From assembly GCA_920105625.2 (NCBI GenBank), contig OV050031.1:45010925-45074924 (forward strand): a DNA stretch of 64,000 bases. The letters are read 5' to 3'. The DNA is from Clusia tigrina. Lineage: Eukaryota; Arthropoda; Insecta; Diptera; Clusiidae. Position numbers and translations under genes: made by a program. A model generated the notes under the pieces. The model was not told the origin of the DNA, made no database searches, and was given only the letters and a program-made list of their open reading frames with translations. This document shows positions 1 to 10,778 of the stretch, in pieces. The stretch's first letter is position 1; the number at the start of each line of letters is the position of its first letter.

Positions 1-735
1 GGGGTACCGATACTCTTGCTCCACGCTTTCTCATTACGACTTTATATCCCAGTCCCCATGGATTGTTGTTTATGTCGTTTCGGAGCTCCTCCCATTTCTT
101 CTCCTTGCTGGTGCGAATAGCAGTTTTGAGGATTTTCCTAGCAGCTTGGAGATCTTCTCTTTCGGCAATCGCGGATCCAACACGCCTTGCCCTAGTGTAT
201 TTTCTTCTACACCGCAGACAGACCCGTCTGAGTTGAGCATTTCCTCTGTCCACCAGTAAACGGCCTTCTTGTGTTTATTTGATCTTATTTTCGGCATCGC
301 TTTGGTACAGGCTCTCTCTATACACTGCATGGTCTGCTTTACCTTGCTATTAGCATCGCTAGCGTGGCTGTCTAATGAAATGTTTGCCTCCAGCTCAGCA
401 AGTAGCACTTCCGGATTTAACTTTGATACATTCCACTTGCGAGTTCCGCGTCCACTTATATTGTGGTCATGGTTGCTTGGCAATTTTTTAATCGAAAACG
501 TAATGTATTGGTGATCGCTTCCATTATGGTCTTCTAAGGCTTTCCATGTACTTACTCTGTGAGCAATGCTCTCAGAAGCTAGTGCAATATCTGGAATTGT
601 ACCCACGCATCCTGGTACCCGCCGGCCCCTTGAATTGGTTGTTTGCATTCCCCATTCAACTGCTTTGGAGTTAAAATCGCCAGCGACGATGAGTGCTCCT
701 CCAAACTCTTGTGCTTTGCATTGCCATGATGATAT
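1..735 (-). pseudogene. R1-like non-LTR retrotransposon fragment, endonuclease region
   Basis: This is the 5' part of an ORF2 on the minus strand, running off the left edge of the window. The frame from about 738 down shows an apurinic-type endonuclease of the PF14529 kind: AGDFNSKAVEWG (metal and active-site loop), then TNSRGRR, GTIPDIALASE and GSDHQYITFSI (terminal SDH motif). The wording resembles the R1 clade. Between GRR and VPGCVGTIPD the usual twenty or so residues are missing, which indicates an internal deletion. After AVYWWTEEM the reading frame is lost near 238-242. The neighbouring frame then continues an arginine-rich linker to position 1, ending in WGLGYKVVMRK, which normally precedes the reverse transcriptase. 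The right end abuts inverted satellite, so the copy is 5'-truncated. It is a dead fragment. Clade assignment rests on motif memory only. Confidence 0.75.
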
Positions 736-932
736 CAATGCTAATTAAATTAAAAGAATTACCATTGAAAATTTCAATGCAAATGAAAATTCAATTGCAA
801 TACCATTGAAATTTCCAATGCCAATTAAAATTGAATTACATTACCATTGACAATTCCAATGCTAATTACAATTAAATTGCATTACCATTGAAAATTTTAA
901 TGCTAATTACAATTATATTGCATTGCAATTGA
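735..932 (-). repeat. Satellite block, reverse orientation
   Basis: About five monomers of the 41-bp satellite appear as their complement: ACCATTGAAAATTTCAATGC, ACCATTGAAATTTCCAATGC, ACCATTGACAATTCCAATGC and similar. All other large satellite blocks in the window run the opposite way. The block is bounded by the R1-like fragment on the left and the LTR stub on the right. Confidence 0.85.
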
Positions 933-1368
933 AGATGGTGAAGATGAAATTTGTCCACTGCAAATTTCACCCACACAAATTCTTGATTGTTCAAAATATA
1001 AAATAAATCAAAGTAGGCGGGTCAGATTTTGATTCGTTTTTTATTCTTCTTTTTGTATGAAACCAATTGTCAATCACGTTAAACATTCAGGGGGTTAAAT
1101 AGTGATTGAGAATCTTTCAGAGTTTGGAGTAACACGCGTTCAAAGTAGTAATAACAAATCGAAACAACAAACAAAGAACAATTGCAAAGACTAATAGCCG
1201 TTGAAATCTTAGTAAGGACAACGAAATAGAATCAATCAACTCCAAATGAGACTCAGGCTTAAATAGTCTCACAGGGACACGCTCACTCCACGGCAAGAAG
1301 GACTTATTTCTGTTAACGAACCCTGTACATACCTGAGCTTTATCCCGGCACGGAAAAGTTCATTACAG

Positions 1369-1387
1369 TGGCGCCCGATCAGGGACC
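1369..1387 (+). other. Primer-binding-site-like sequence (tRNA-Lys type)
   Basis: TGGCGCCCGATCAGGGACC directly follows an LTR-like terminus ending in CA. The first eight bases fit the 3' end of a tRNA including CCA, as used for minus-strand priming in reverse-transcribing elements. The match beyond TGGCGCCC is imperfect, so which tRNA is used remains open. Confidence 0.5.
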
Positions 1388-1460
1388 TGAGAAAACAAAA
1401 CGACAAGGTACAAGGAAAATCCTTCGGCTTTCAACGCATGAGGAACATCGTCTGAACAGG

Positions 1461-1562
1461 ATGGTGACAACGAGTTGGGTATACATCCTTCGAAAGGACA
1501 AACTGGTAGCCTACAGTACCGAATTCGGTTTAGATCCTTCAGAAACTGTAGAAAAATTGTGA
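1461..1562 (+). pseudogene. Truncated gag N-terminus of LTR element
   Basis: The frame starts at ATG 1461 (an upstream GTG-open frame reaches back to 1368) and encodes about 33 residues. Its LRKDKLVAYSTEFGLDP segment looks like the SAP-like N-terminal helix pair seen at the start of Gag in several insect LTR elements. The TGA at 1560-1562 stands where an arginine codon would fit (CGA to TGA), and the same frame stays open beyond it to the satellite junction. So this is a nonsense-mutated, 3'-truncated relic. Family recognition is tentative. Confidence 0.45.
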
Positions 1563-1602
1563 AGAAAACTCACTTATTTTCTAAATTCCACAGTGCTGCA
1601 TA

Positions 1603-3772
1603 GAAATGTTCAATGGTAATGCAATTTAATTTTAATTAGCATTGGAATTGTCAATGGAAATGCAATTTTATTTTCATTTGTATTGAAATTTTCAGTGGTA
1701 ATGCAATTTAATTGTAATATGCATTACAATTTTCAATGGTAAAGCAATTGCGTTTTAGTTAGCATTGGAATTTTCAATGGTAATGCAATTTAATTTTATT
1801 TCCTTTGAAATTTTCAATGGTAATACAATTTAATTTGAATTTTCATTGGAATTGTCAATGGAAATGCAATTTAATTGTGATAAGCATTGGAATTTTCAAT
1901 GTTAATGCAATTTAATTTTAATTAGCATTGATATTTTCAATGGTAATGCCATTTCATTTTGTTTAGCAGTAAAATGTTTAACTTAATTGAAATTAGAATT
2001 TAAAATTTTTAATAGTAATGCAATTTAATTTAAGTAGCATTGGAATATTCAATGGTAATGCAATTTAACTTTAATCAGCATTGAAATTTTCACTGATAAT
2101 GGAATTTAATTTAATTAACATTGAATTTGAGTAATGCTACTGAATTTTAATTTGCTTTGAAATTTTCAATGGAAATGCAATTTAATTTAAATTTCGTTAC
2201 CATTGAAAATTCGAATGACAATTAAATTTAAAATGCATCACCATTGAAAATTCCAATGGTAATGTATTTTAATTTTAATTGGTATTCGAGTTTTCAATGG
2301 TTACGCAATTTAATTTAATTGGCATTGGAACTTTCAATGGTAATGCAATTTGATTTTAATTGGCATTGGAATTGTCAATGGTAATGAAATTAAAATTAAA
2401 TTGCATTTCCACTTTAATTAGCATCGGAATTTTCAATGGTAATGCAATTTAATTTAATTGTAATTGACATAGGAACTGTCAATGGTAATGCAATTTAACT
2501 TTAATTAGCATTGTAATTTTCAATAGTAATGCAATTGAATTTTAATTAACATTGGAATTTCCATAGGTAATTCAATTTAATATTAATTTGCTTTAAATTT
2601 TTTAATGGTAATATAATTGTAATTAGCATTGGCATTTTCAATGGTGACGCAATTTAATTTTAATGGGCGTTGGAATTTTCAATGGTAATGCAATTTAATT
2701 TTAAGAGACATTGGATATATCAATGGTAATGCAAATTAATTGTAATTAGCATTGAAATTTTCAGTGGCAATGCAATTCAATTTTAATTAACATTGAAATT
2801 GTCAATGATAATTCAACTTTATTTTAACTGGCATTGGAATTATCAATGTAAATGCAATTTAACTTTAATTAGCTTTCGAATTTTCAATTGCAATGCCATT
2901 TAATTTTAATTGGCAATGGAATTCAATAGTAATGCAATTTAATTTTAATTAGCATTAAATTTTTAAAGATAATGCAATTTAATTTTAATTAGCATTAAAT
3001 CTTTGAATGGTAGTGCCATTTAATTGTAATTAGAAATTAAAATTTTTAAAAGTAATGCAATTTAATTTTAATAGGCATTGGAATTTTCAATGGTGATGCA
3101 ATTTGGCTTTAATTAGCATTGGAATTTTTAATTGTATGGTATTTAATTTTAATTGGCATTGGAATTTTCGAAGGTATTATATATTCAACGGTAATAAAAA
3201 TTACTTTTAATTGGTATTGGAATTTTCAAAGGAAATGCAATTTAATTTTCTTGGCGTTGGAATTTCAAATTAAAATACTATTTAATTTTAACTGGCATTG
3301 GAATTTTTAATGGCAATGCATCTCAATTTTAATTAGTATTGAAATTGTCAATGGTAATGCAATTTTATTCTAATTGGCATTGGAATTGTCAATTATAATG
3401 CAATTAATTTTAATTGGCATTGGAATTGTCAATGGTAATGCAATTTAACTTTAATTAGCAATGGAGTTTTCAATTGTAATGCAATTTAATTTTAATTGGC
3501 AATTGAATATTCAATGGTAATGCATTTTAATTTAAATTAGCATTAGAATTTTCAATGCTAATGCAATTTAATATTAATTAGCTTACAAATTGTTAATGGT
3601 AATTCATATTAATTGTAATTAGAAATTAAAATTTTCAATGGTAATGAAATTTAATTTTAGTTGGCATTGGAATTTTCAATGGTATTCCAATTGAATTGTA
3701 AGTTGTATTTCAATTTTCAATGGTAATGCAATTTAAATTTTATTAGCATTAGAATTGTCAATGGTAATGCAA
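1603..3772 (+). repeat. 41-bp satellite array, block 1
   Basis: About 50 degenerate monomers occur in plus orientation. Divergence between neighbours is visibly higher than in the right half of the window, and monomers with small deletions are common. A short stretch around 2198-2250 is in inverted orientation. No gene is present; the 63-residue open frame at 3119-3310 is satellite sequence without a stop. Confidence 0.95.
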
Positions 3773-4237
3773 ATCAAGCTACTTACGCGTAGTTGACTCA
3801 CAGCACCGGCTCCCATTAAACTCAGTAAGAATGCACATATTTTTAGGGTGCAAATATTGTAAATGAGTAGTATTTATGCACTAATTATGATGTAAACTTT
3901 TAGGGTGTCACAGTTCCGCAGTCAAGCTGACGAGGGGCATTTAGAATGCACCGACGAAACTTTTACTTTTGAAGTAGGTCGGTTGGCTTGAGCAACTGAC
4001 ACCAAATAACAATTGCGAAACTGGAACACCAGAAAAGTTAAGACGTAGGCGGTAATGTTCATTTGTAAATAGTATATAAGAACTAGTATTTTAAGAATAA
4101 ACCTCTCTTGTGATTTTGACTTAAAACGTAAAGTGTCTGTGAGTTTCATTTAACAAAAGTGGTGTAGGTTTACAGGTTCCTGCGACAGGACATTCCAGAG
4201 GACGTCTCTCGCCGACAAGCAGATAAGGACCCCAACA
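3773..4237 (+). mobile_element. Unidentified 465-bp insert with LTR-like features
   Basis: Non-satellite DNA splits a satellite monomer: the left flank ends ...GGTAATGCAA and the right flank resumes with TGTTATTTTC, which are adjacent in an uninterrupted copy near 6436-6450. Inside, 3906-4174 begins TGTCACAG and ends TTTACA, with TATATAAG at 4073-4080 and AATAAA at 4096-4101, the layout of an LTR promoter and polyadenylation signal. GGTTCCTGCGACAGGACA follows, possibly a primer site. The phrase TTTTAGGGTG occurs twice (about 3852 and 3898). It could be a solo LTR with short internal remnants or a non-autonomous element. A 75-residue antisense frame here resembles nothing I know. Confidence 0.45.
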
Positions 4238-7200
4238 CAATGTTATTTTCATTTGTATTGAAATTTTCAGTGGTACTGCAATTTAATTGTAATGAGCATT
4301 ACAATTTTCAATGGTGAATCAATTGCGTTTTAATTAGCATTGGAATTTTCAATGGTAATGCAATTAAATTTTCATTTCCTTTGAATTTTTCAATGGTAAT
4401 ACAATTTAATTTGAATTGTCATTGGAATTGTCAATGGAAATGCAATTTAATTGTGATAAGCATTGGAATTTTCAATGGTAAGGCACTTTAACTTTAATTA
4501 GCATTAGTATTTTCAATGGTAATGCAATTTCATTTTGTTTAGCAGTAAAATGTTTAACGGTGGTGCAATTTAATTGAAATTAGAATTGGAAATTTTTAAT
4601 AGTAATGCAATTTAATTTAAGTTGGATTGGAATATTCAATAAATTTGAGTAATGCAACTGAATTTTAATTTGCTTACGCAATTTAACTTTAATTGGCATT
4701 GGAACTTTCAATGGTAATGCAATTTGATTTTAAGTGGCATTGGAATTGTCAATGGTAATGAAATTAAAATTAAATTGCATTTTCACTTTCATTAGCATTG
4801 GAATTGTCAATGGTAATAAAGATTAATTGTAATTAGCATTGGAATTCTCAATGGCAATGCAATTTTATTTTAATTGGCATTGGAATTATCTATGGTAATG
4901 CAATTTAATTTAATTTTAAGTGGCATCGGAACTGTCAATGGTAATGCAATTTAACTTTAATTAGCATTGGACTTTTCAAATGTATTTCAATTTAATTGGC
5001 ATTGGAATTTTCGCAGATAATGCAATTTAATTTTAATTGTCATTGAAATTTTCAATGGTAATGCAGTTGAACTTTAATTAGCATTAGAATTTTCAATTGT
5101 ATTGCAATTTAATTATAATTGGCATTGTAGTTTTCGAAGATATCTTAATTTAATTTTAATTGGCATTAGAATCAATGGTTGTGCAATTTAATTTCAATTG
5201 GCATTGAAATTGTAAATGTTAATGCAACTTAATTTTAATTGGAATTGGAATTTTTAATGGTAATGCAATTTAATTGTATATAGCGTTGGAGTTGTTTATG
5301 GTAAAGACATTTTATTTTAAATGTCATTGGAATTGTCAATGGTAATGCAATTTAACTATAGTTCGCATTGGAATTTTCAATGGTAATGCTATTTAATTTT
5401 AATTAGCATTGGAATTGTCAATGGTAATGCAAACTAATTGGAATTACCAATGGAATTTTCAATGATAATGTATTTTAATTTTAATTGGCATTGGAATTGT
5501 CAATGGTAATGCAATTTAACTTAATTTTCTATGGTAGAGCAATTTTATTTTAATTAGCATGAAAATTTTCAGTTCTAATGACATTTAATTGAAATTAGCA
5601 TTAACATTTTCAATGGTAACGCGATTTAATTTTAATTAGCATTGGAATTGTCAATAGTAATGCGAATTAATATAAGTAGCATTGAAACTTTCAATGGTAA
5701 TGCAATTTAATTTAATTTTAATTGGTATCGGAACTGTCAATGGTAGTGCAATTTAACTTTAATTAGCATTGTAATTTTCAAATGTATTTCAATTTAATTG
5801 GCATTGGAATTTTCGCAGATAATGCAATTTCATTTTAATTGTCATTGGAATTTTCAATGGTAATGCAGTTGAACTTTAATTAGCATTGGAATTTTCAATT
5901 GTATTGCAATTTAATTATAATTGGCATTGTAATTTTCGAAGATATCTTAATTTAATTTTAATTGGCATTGGAATCAATGGTTGTGCAATTTAATTTCAAT
6001 TGGCATTGAAATTGTCAATGTTAATGCAACTTAATTTTAATTGGAATTGGAATTTTTAATGGTAATGCAATTTAATTTTCATTGGCGTTGGAATTGTCAA
6101 TGGTAATGCAATTTAACTTTAATTAGCAATGGAGTTTTCAATTGTAATGCAATTTAATTTTAATTGGCAATTGAATATTCAATAGTAATGCATTTTAATT
6201 TAAATTAGCATTGGAATTTTCAATGCTAATGCAATTTAATGTTAATTAGCTTACAAATTGTTAATGGTAATTCATATTAATTGTAATTAGAAATTAAAAT
6301 TTTCAATGGTAATGAAATATAATTTTAGTTGGCATTGGAATTTTCAATGGTATTCCGATTAAATTGTAAGTTGTATTTCAATTTTCAATGGTAATGCAAT
6401 TTAAATTTTATTAGCATTGGAATTGTCAATGGTAATGCAATGTTATTTTCATTTGTATTGAAATTTTCAGTGGTACTGCAATTTAATTGTAATGAGCATT
6501 ACAATTTTCAATGGTGAAGCAATTGCGTTTTAATTAGCATTGGAATTTTCAATGGTAATGCAATTAAATTTTCATTTGCTTTGAATTTTTCAATGGTAAT
6601 ACAATTTAATTTGAATTGTCATTGGAATTGTCAATGGAAATGCAATTTAATTATGATAAGCATTGGAATTTTCAATGGTAAGGCACTTTAATTTTAATTA
6701 GCATTAGTATTTTCAATGGTAATGCAATTTCATTTTGTTTAGCAGTAAAATGTTTAACGGTAGTGCAATTTAATTGAAATTAGAATTGGAAATTTTTAAT
6801 AGTAATGCAATTTAATTTAAGTAGCATTGGAATATTCAATGGTAATGCAATTTAACTTTAATTAGCATTGGAATTTTCACTGATAATGGAATTTAATTTA
6901 ATAAATATTGAATTTGAGTAATGCAACTGGAAAAGCAATTTAATTTTAATTTCATTGGTTACGCAATTTAATTTTAATTGGCATTGGAACTTTCAATGGT
7001 AATGCAATTTGATTTTAAGTGGCATTGGAATTGTCAATGGTAATGAAATTAAAATTAAATTGCATTTTCACTTTCATTAGCATTGGAATTGTCAATGGTA
7101 ATAAAGATTAATTGTAATTAGCATTGGAATTCTCAATGGCAATGCAATTTTATTTTAATAGGCAATGGAATTATCTATGGTAATGCAATTTAATTTAATT

Positions 7201-8030
7201 GTAATTGGCATAGGAACTGTCAATGGTAATGCAATTTAATTGTAATTAGCATTGGAATTGTTTATGGTAAAGCAATTTTATTTTAATTGTCATTGGAATT
7301 GTCAAAGGTAATGCAATTTAAATTTAATTAGCATTGGAATTTTCAAATGTATTTCAATTTACTTGGCATTGGAATTTTCGCAGATAATGCAATTTAATTT
7401 TAATTGTCATTAAAATTTTCAATGGTAATGCAGTTGAACTTTAATTAGCTTTGGAATTTTCAATTGTATTGCAATTTAATTATAATTGGCATTGTAGTTT
7501 TCGAAGATATCTTAATTTAATTTTATTTGGCATTAGAATCAATGGTTGTGCAATTTAATTTCAATTGGCATTGAAATTGTAAATGTTAATGCAACTTAAT
7601 TTTAATTGGAATTGGAATTTTTAATGGTAATGCAATTTAATTGTAATTAGCATTGGAGTTGTTTATGGTAAAGAAATTTTATTTGAATTGTCATTGGAAT
7701 TGTCAATGGTAATGCAATTTAACTATAGTTCGCATTGGAATTTTCAATGGTAATGCAATATAATTTATAATATATAATAGGTCAATGGTAATGCAAATTA
7801 ATTGTAATTACCAATGGAATTTTCAATGATAATGTATTTTAATTTTAATTGGTATTGGAATTGTCAACTTAACTTAATTTTCTATGGGAGAACAATTTTA
7901 TTTTAATTAGCATGAAAATTTTCAGTTGTAATGAAATTTAATTGAAATTAGCATTAACATTTTCAATGGTAACGCGATTTAATTTTAATTAGCATTGGAA
8001 TTGTCAAAAGTAATGCGAATTAATATAAGT
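4238..8030 (+). repeat. 41-bp satellite array, block 2 (with about 2.2-kb internal duplication)
   Basis: About 90 monomers in plus orientation. The sequence starting TGTTATTTTCATTTG at 4241 restarts at 6441 with the same order of unusual monomers, so the block is a tandem duplication with a 2.2-kb offset, diverged by small indels. Around 7757-7790 a run of TATAATATATAATAG replaces part of a monomer. The block ends at the insertion point of the LOA-like element. No gene is present. Confidence 0.92.
8019..8030 (+). repeat. Target-site duplication of LOA-like element, left copy
   Basis: ATTAATATAAGT, identical to 13314-13325. It belongs to a satellite monomer found uninterrupted elsewhere, for example near 21707. 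Confidence 0.9.
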
Positions 8031-8506
8031 GGTCCAGCATATAAACAAAGAACTTCCACCAACGTACAGGCTGAAAGTAGATAACTACGATTCCTGGTCA
8101 GACGTTGAGGGGCTAGCTAGGTTGCCCGCTTGGCGCTAGCTAAGTGGTCAGCCCTTCGGGGAAGTGCGGCTATCTTTCAGACCAATGGCTCATTTTCAGT
8201 ACGATCATGTCTCTGCTGAGGTTGAGCCGCCGATAGCCGGGCGGGGAGATGGAAAACTCCCTGGGGCAAGGGTTCGCCCGCGCTCTGGATCTCCAGTCTG
8301 GAGCGCGGACGGGCCTATTGACCCAAACAAACCCCCTAAACCCACAGTGGAACAGCTATGCTTGTGGGCTTGCTTGACGGGGTAGAGCCAAGCTTAATAG
8401 CGAACTTGGGGTGCCCAGGCAAGGCCCCATTTCAATCCATACCTTACCGCGCTACCGGGGCACTGGCGTGGTGGACCGATATTTCCGCTTTACTCGTGGG
8501 AACAAA
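8031..8506 (+). other. 5' UTR of LOA-like element, GC-rich
   Basis: This is 476 bp upstream of the ORF1 ATG and is much richer in G+C than the satellite around it. It contains inverted GCTAGC motifs (GGGCTAGCTAGG and GGCGCTAGCTAAG at about 8109-8143) and several G/C runs, so it is probably structured. A 73-codon open frame at 8164-8385 is out of phase with ORF1 and resembles no known protein. The ORF1 frame itself is open back to 8411 but without an ATG before 8507. Confidence 0.6.
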
Positions 8507-9628
8507 ATGAACACAGATAAACAAAAACCGAATGGCGAGAGCAGCCACAATAGCTCACACAAAGAGGCCACAGCACCTCAGCAAAGAGAGGCAGAGCAGC
8601 CCTCGATTGGCGCGAGCCAAAACGCCGACCTCCAAAATCCGATAGGCACGGAAGCAGCAGCTGAAAAGCCTAAAAAACTCGGCGGCGCGGGCAAAAAGAG
8701 GTTCAGTTACTTCCTCAAGAAAGGGTTCAGCAGAGAAGAGGCTTACGCCAAAGCTATGCTCCCTATGCCCACAAACAAGGTCGAAGGCGGAAAACCAGGC
8801 CCCAAAAGGCAGAGGTCGGACGAACAAACACCTCCAGAGGCCACATATAAAAAGCGGCTAAGGGATGATCAACCCTCCAACTCCAAGGCCGTAGCAGCAG
8901 CAGCAGCACCGGCTATTAAAACAGAACAAGCAGCAACCTCTGCAGCAGACGAAAATACATCCAAGAAGAGGCAGCCCACTGCCTCCTACAAGGATGTGGT
9001 GACAGGCATCAAAATGGCAGTACTCGCAAGAGACTATCCCAATACGCCCCTAACAACGGAGCAAATGGACTCCATCCAGAAACTCATCCTGGATAAAATC
9101 ATAGCCGGAAAACAACAGGCTACAAAACCAGCGTTCCTGGGCGCTATCTACAAAGCAGGATACATGGTTCTGCACTGTAAAGATAGCGCGTCAACAGACT
9201 GGCTAAAAGCGGCCATCACCAACGCGTCGCATTGGGAGGGTGCTTCACTGTGGGTCACAGAGGAGTCCAAGATACCTCACTCGCGGATCGCTGTGGGGTA
9301 CTTTCCCAACTCCCAGTCCCTGGAGACCGCTAGGATCCTGGACTTTTTGCAGGGGCAGAACAAAAGCCTCCACGTCGAGTCGTGGCGCACACTACGAAGA
9401 GCTGAAAGAGGCTCTAACGTAACTCTGGTCCTAGCAGTAGACCACAAATCAGCAGCCAGCCTTGTGGAATCCGGTGATAAGGTCATTTTTAGATTTGGCC
9501 AAGTGAGTCTCAGGCTAAAGGCTGCATCCCCCAATGCTGATGAGCTGGCCGATAAAATGGATGCTGTGGAGTTGGAAGAAGAGGGCGAAAGTACTCCATC
9601 CAATCCCAACTCAGTAGCACCAACATGA
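8507..9628 (+). CDS. ORF1 (Gag-like) protein of LOA-like element, DUF4780-type
   Basis: This frame encodes 373 residues from ATG 8507; an in-frame GTG at 8411 would add 32 residues but has no support. The N-terminal half is hydrophilic and basic, rich in Lys, Ala, Gln and Pro, with KKLGGAGKKRF and a polyalanine stretch, and is probably disordered and RNA-binding. The C-terminal half, from PTASYKDVVTGIKMAVL to FGQVSLRLK, has the layout I associate with the insect DUF4780 family, the ORF1 product of LOA-type retrotransposons. Its role is to coat the element's RNA. No CCHC knuckle is visible. The stop overlaps the ORF2 start as ATGA (9625-9628), suggesting coupled translation or reinitiation. 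The frame is intact. Confidence 0.8.
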   Translation: MNTDKQKPNGESSHNSSHKEATAPQQREAEQPSIGASQNADLQNPIGTEAAAEKPKKLGGAGKKRFSYFLKKGFSREEAYAKAMLPMPTNKVEGGKPGPKRQRSDEQTPPEATYKKRLRDDQPSNSKAVAAAAAPAIKTEQAATSAADENTSKKRQPTASYKDVVTGIKMAVLARDYPNTPLTTEQMDSIQKLILDKIIAGKQQATKPAFLGAIYKAGYMVLHCKDSASTDWLKAAITNASHWEGASLWVTEESKIPHSRIAVGYFPNSQSLETARILDFLQGQNKSLHVESWRTLRRAERGSNVTLVLAVDHKSAASLVESGDKVIFRFGQVSLRLKAASPNADELADKMDAVELEEEGESTPSNPNSVAPT

Positions 9629-9984
9629 AGTGCATCCAGGCAAATCTTCACCATGCTAAGGCTGCAACGGCCGAACTTAGCAGAAGGTTTGCCTGTGGAA
9701 GCCCCAACATAGGTTTTATCCAGGAGCCCTGGATACATAGAGGCAAGATAGTAGGCCTCAAGACACCAAACACACAGGTAATCTATGACGTGGGTGCAGT
9801 CAAACCAAGGGCTGCACTTATCATTGATACCAACATTAAATATCTGCCATTTATAGAGTTTATGAATGGCGACACAGCAGCAGCACTCGTCGAAGTGGAT
9901 GCAAATGGGAAGAAAATAGAGGCTGTCGTAGCCTCAGCTTACTTTCCAGGAGACACAACGAAGCACCACCACCGAATATCATAG
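9625..9984 (+). pseudogene. ORF2 piece 1: endonuclease N-terminus
   Basis: This is the start of the LOA-like ORF2 polyprotein. KCIQANLHHAKAAT begins an apurinic-like endonuclease and is followed by GFIQEPWIHRGKI, the metal-binding glutamate motif. The domain nicks the target DNA to prime reverse transcription. The frame ends at a TAG after a -1 shift near 9957-9962: past SAYFPGDTT the correct continuation lies in the next frame (9990-10778), consistent with one lost base. The ATG overlaps the ORF1 stop by four bases. Confidence 0.8.
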
Positions 9985-10778
9985 GTCTAGTGAACTACTG
10001 CAAGACACACAACAAGACGTTAATCATTGGTTGCGATGCAAATGCGCACAATACAATCTGGGGCAGTACAGATACAAACACAAGAGGTGAGTCGCTCTTA
10101 GAATATTTACTACAAACTAACATAGCTATTGTAAACACGGGCAATAAACCCACCTTTGAAAATGCCATACGACAAGAGGTTCTTGACTTAACACTCATAA
10201 CAAATAATTCACTTGATATGATCACGAACTGGAGAGTCTCTGATGAGGACTCAATGTCTGATCATAAACATATTCTCTTTGAAATCATGGTGTTAAATAA
10301 GAGCGTAATGCTCTATAGAAGCCCTAAATCAACAAACTGGGATAAATACTCAGAGTGCTTAGAAACTAAGCTAACCAGAAGCATGCTTCACATAAGATCG
10401 ACAGAGGAATTGGATGCATCAGTTGAAGCTCTGACTGACTCCATTATATCCTCATATCACGAATGTTGTCCACTCAAGACAAAAACCTCAACGAAGAGGG
10501 TCCCTTGGTGGAACAAAGAACTAGCTAATTTGCGTCAAATAGCAAGGTCTAAATTCAATGTCGCAAAGAAATACAAAACATGGGACGAATATAAAAAATC
10601 CCTGACACTATACAACAAGGAACTGAGGAAATCAAAAAGGAACTCATGGAAAAACTTCTGTGAAGAACTTAAAGATGTCCCAACGACAGCCAGAATACAA
10701 AAATCACTGTCCAAGGGGGTAATTAATCCAATTGGCACTCTAAAGGCACCGGATGGTACTTTCACAAACACTTTTTAG
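9963..10778 (+). pseudogene. ORF2 piece 2: endonuclease C-terminal part and linker
   Basis: The frame continues the endonuclease after the frameshift: IIGCDANAHNTIWGS (active-site Asp/Asn), then NTRGESLLEYLL, TFENAIRQEVLDLTLI, and MSDHKHILFEI with the terminal Asp-His pair. All core motifs are present. VPWWNKELANLR and a basic coiled segment lead to the reverse transcriptase. An in-frame TAG at 10776-10778 interrupts the linker, and the same frame continues immediately (DTLELLLKTHFPD), so this is a point nonsense mutation, not a real end. Confidence 0.8.

Larger units (their letters stand above)
933..1602 (+). mobile_element. LTR-retrotransposon stub: LTR 3' part, primer site, gag start
   Basis: This is non-satellite sequence between two oppositely oriented satellite blocks. 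It reads as the right part of an LTR ending ...TTACA at about 1367, one spacer base, then a primer-binding-site-like TGGCGCCCGATCAGGGACC. The TGGCGCCC start is what a tRNA-Lys-type primer site of Ty3/gypsy or retrovirus-like elements looks like. A short gag beginning follows at 1461. The element is cut off near 1602, where satellite resumes. No target duplication can be recognised because the flanks are in opposite orientations. Family is uncertain; Ty3/gypsy-like is the best guess. The LTR's left end was not located. Confidence 0.6.

Noticed and set aside
1..735. R1-like fragment as evidence of an rDNA locus
   Set aside because: Canonical R1 inserts in 28S rDNA, but no rRNA sequence flanks this truncated copy; it adjoins satellite.
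3922..4149. 75-residue antisense open frame in the 465-bp insert
   Set aside because: No similarity to any known family, and it overlaps the TATA and AATAAA signals of an LTR-like segment. Not supported as a gene.
8031..8130. HDV-like ribozyme at the 5' end of the LOA-like element
   Set aside because: I found no downstream complement of the first seven bases longer than four pairs, so no P1 helix is supported by eye. A covariance search would decide.
10776..10778. Possible natural end of ORF2 at the TAG in the LOA-like element
   Set aside because: The same frame continues at once with linker sequence and the complete reverse transcriptase, so it is a point mutation.
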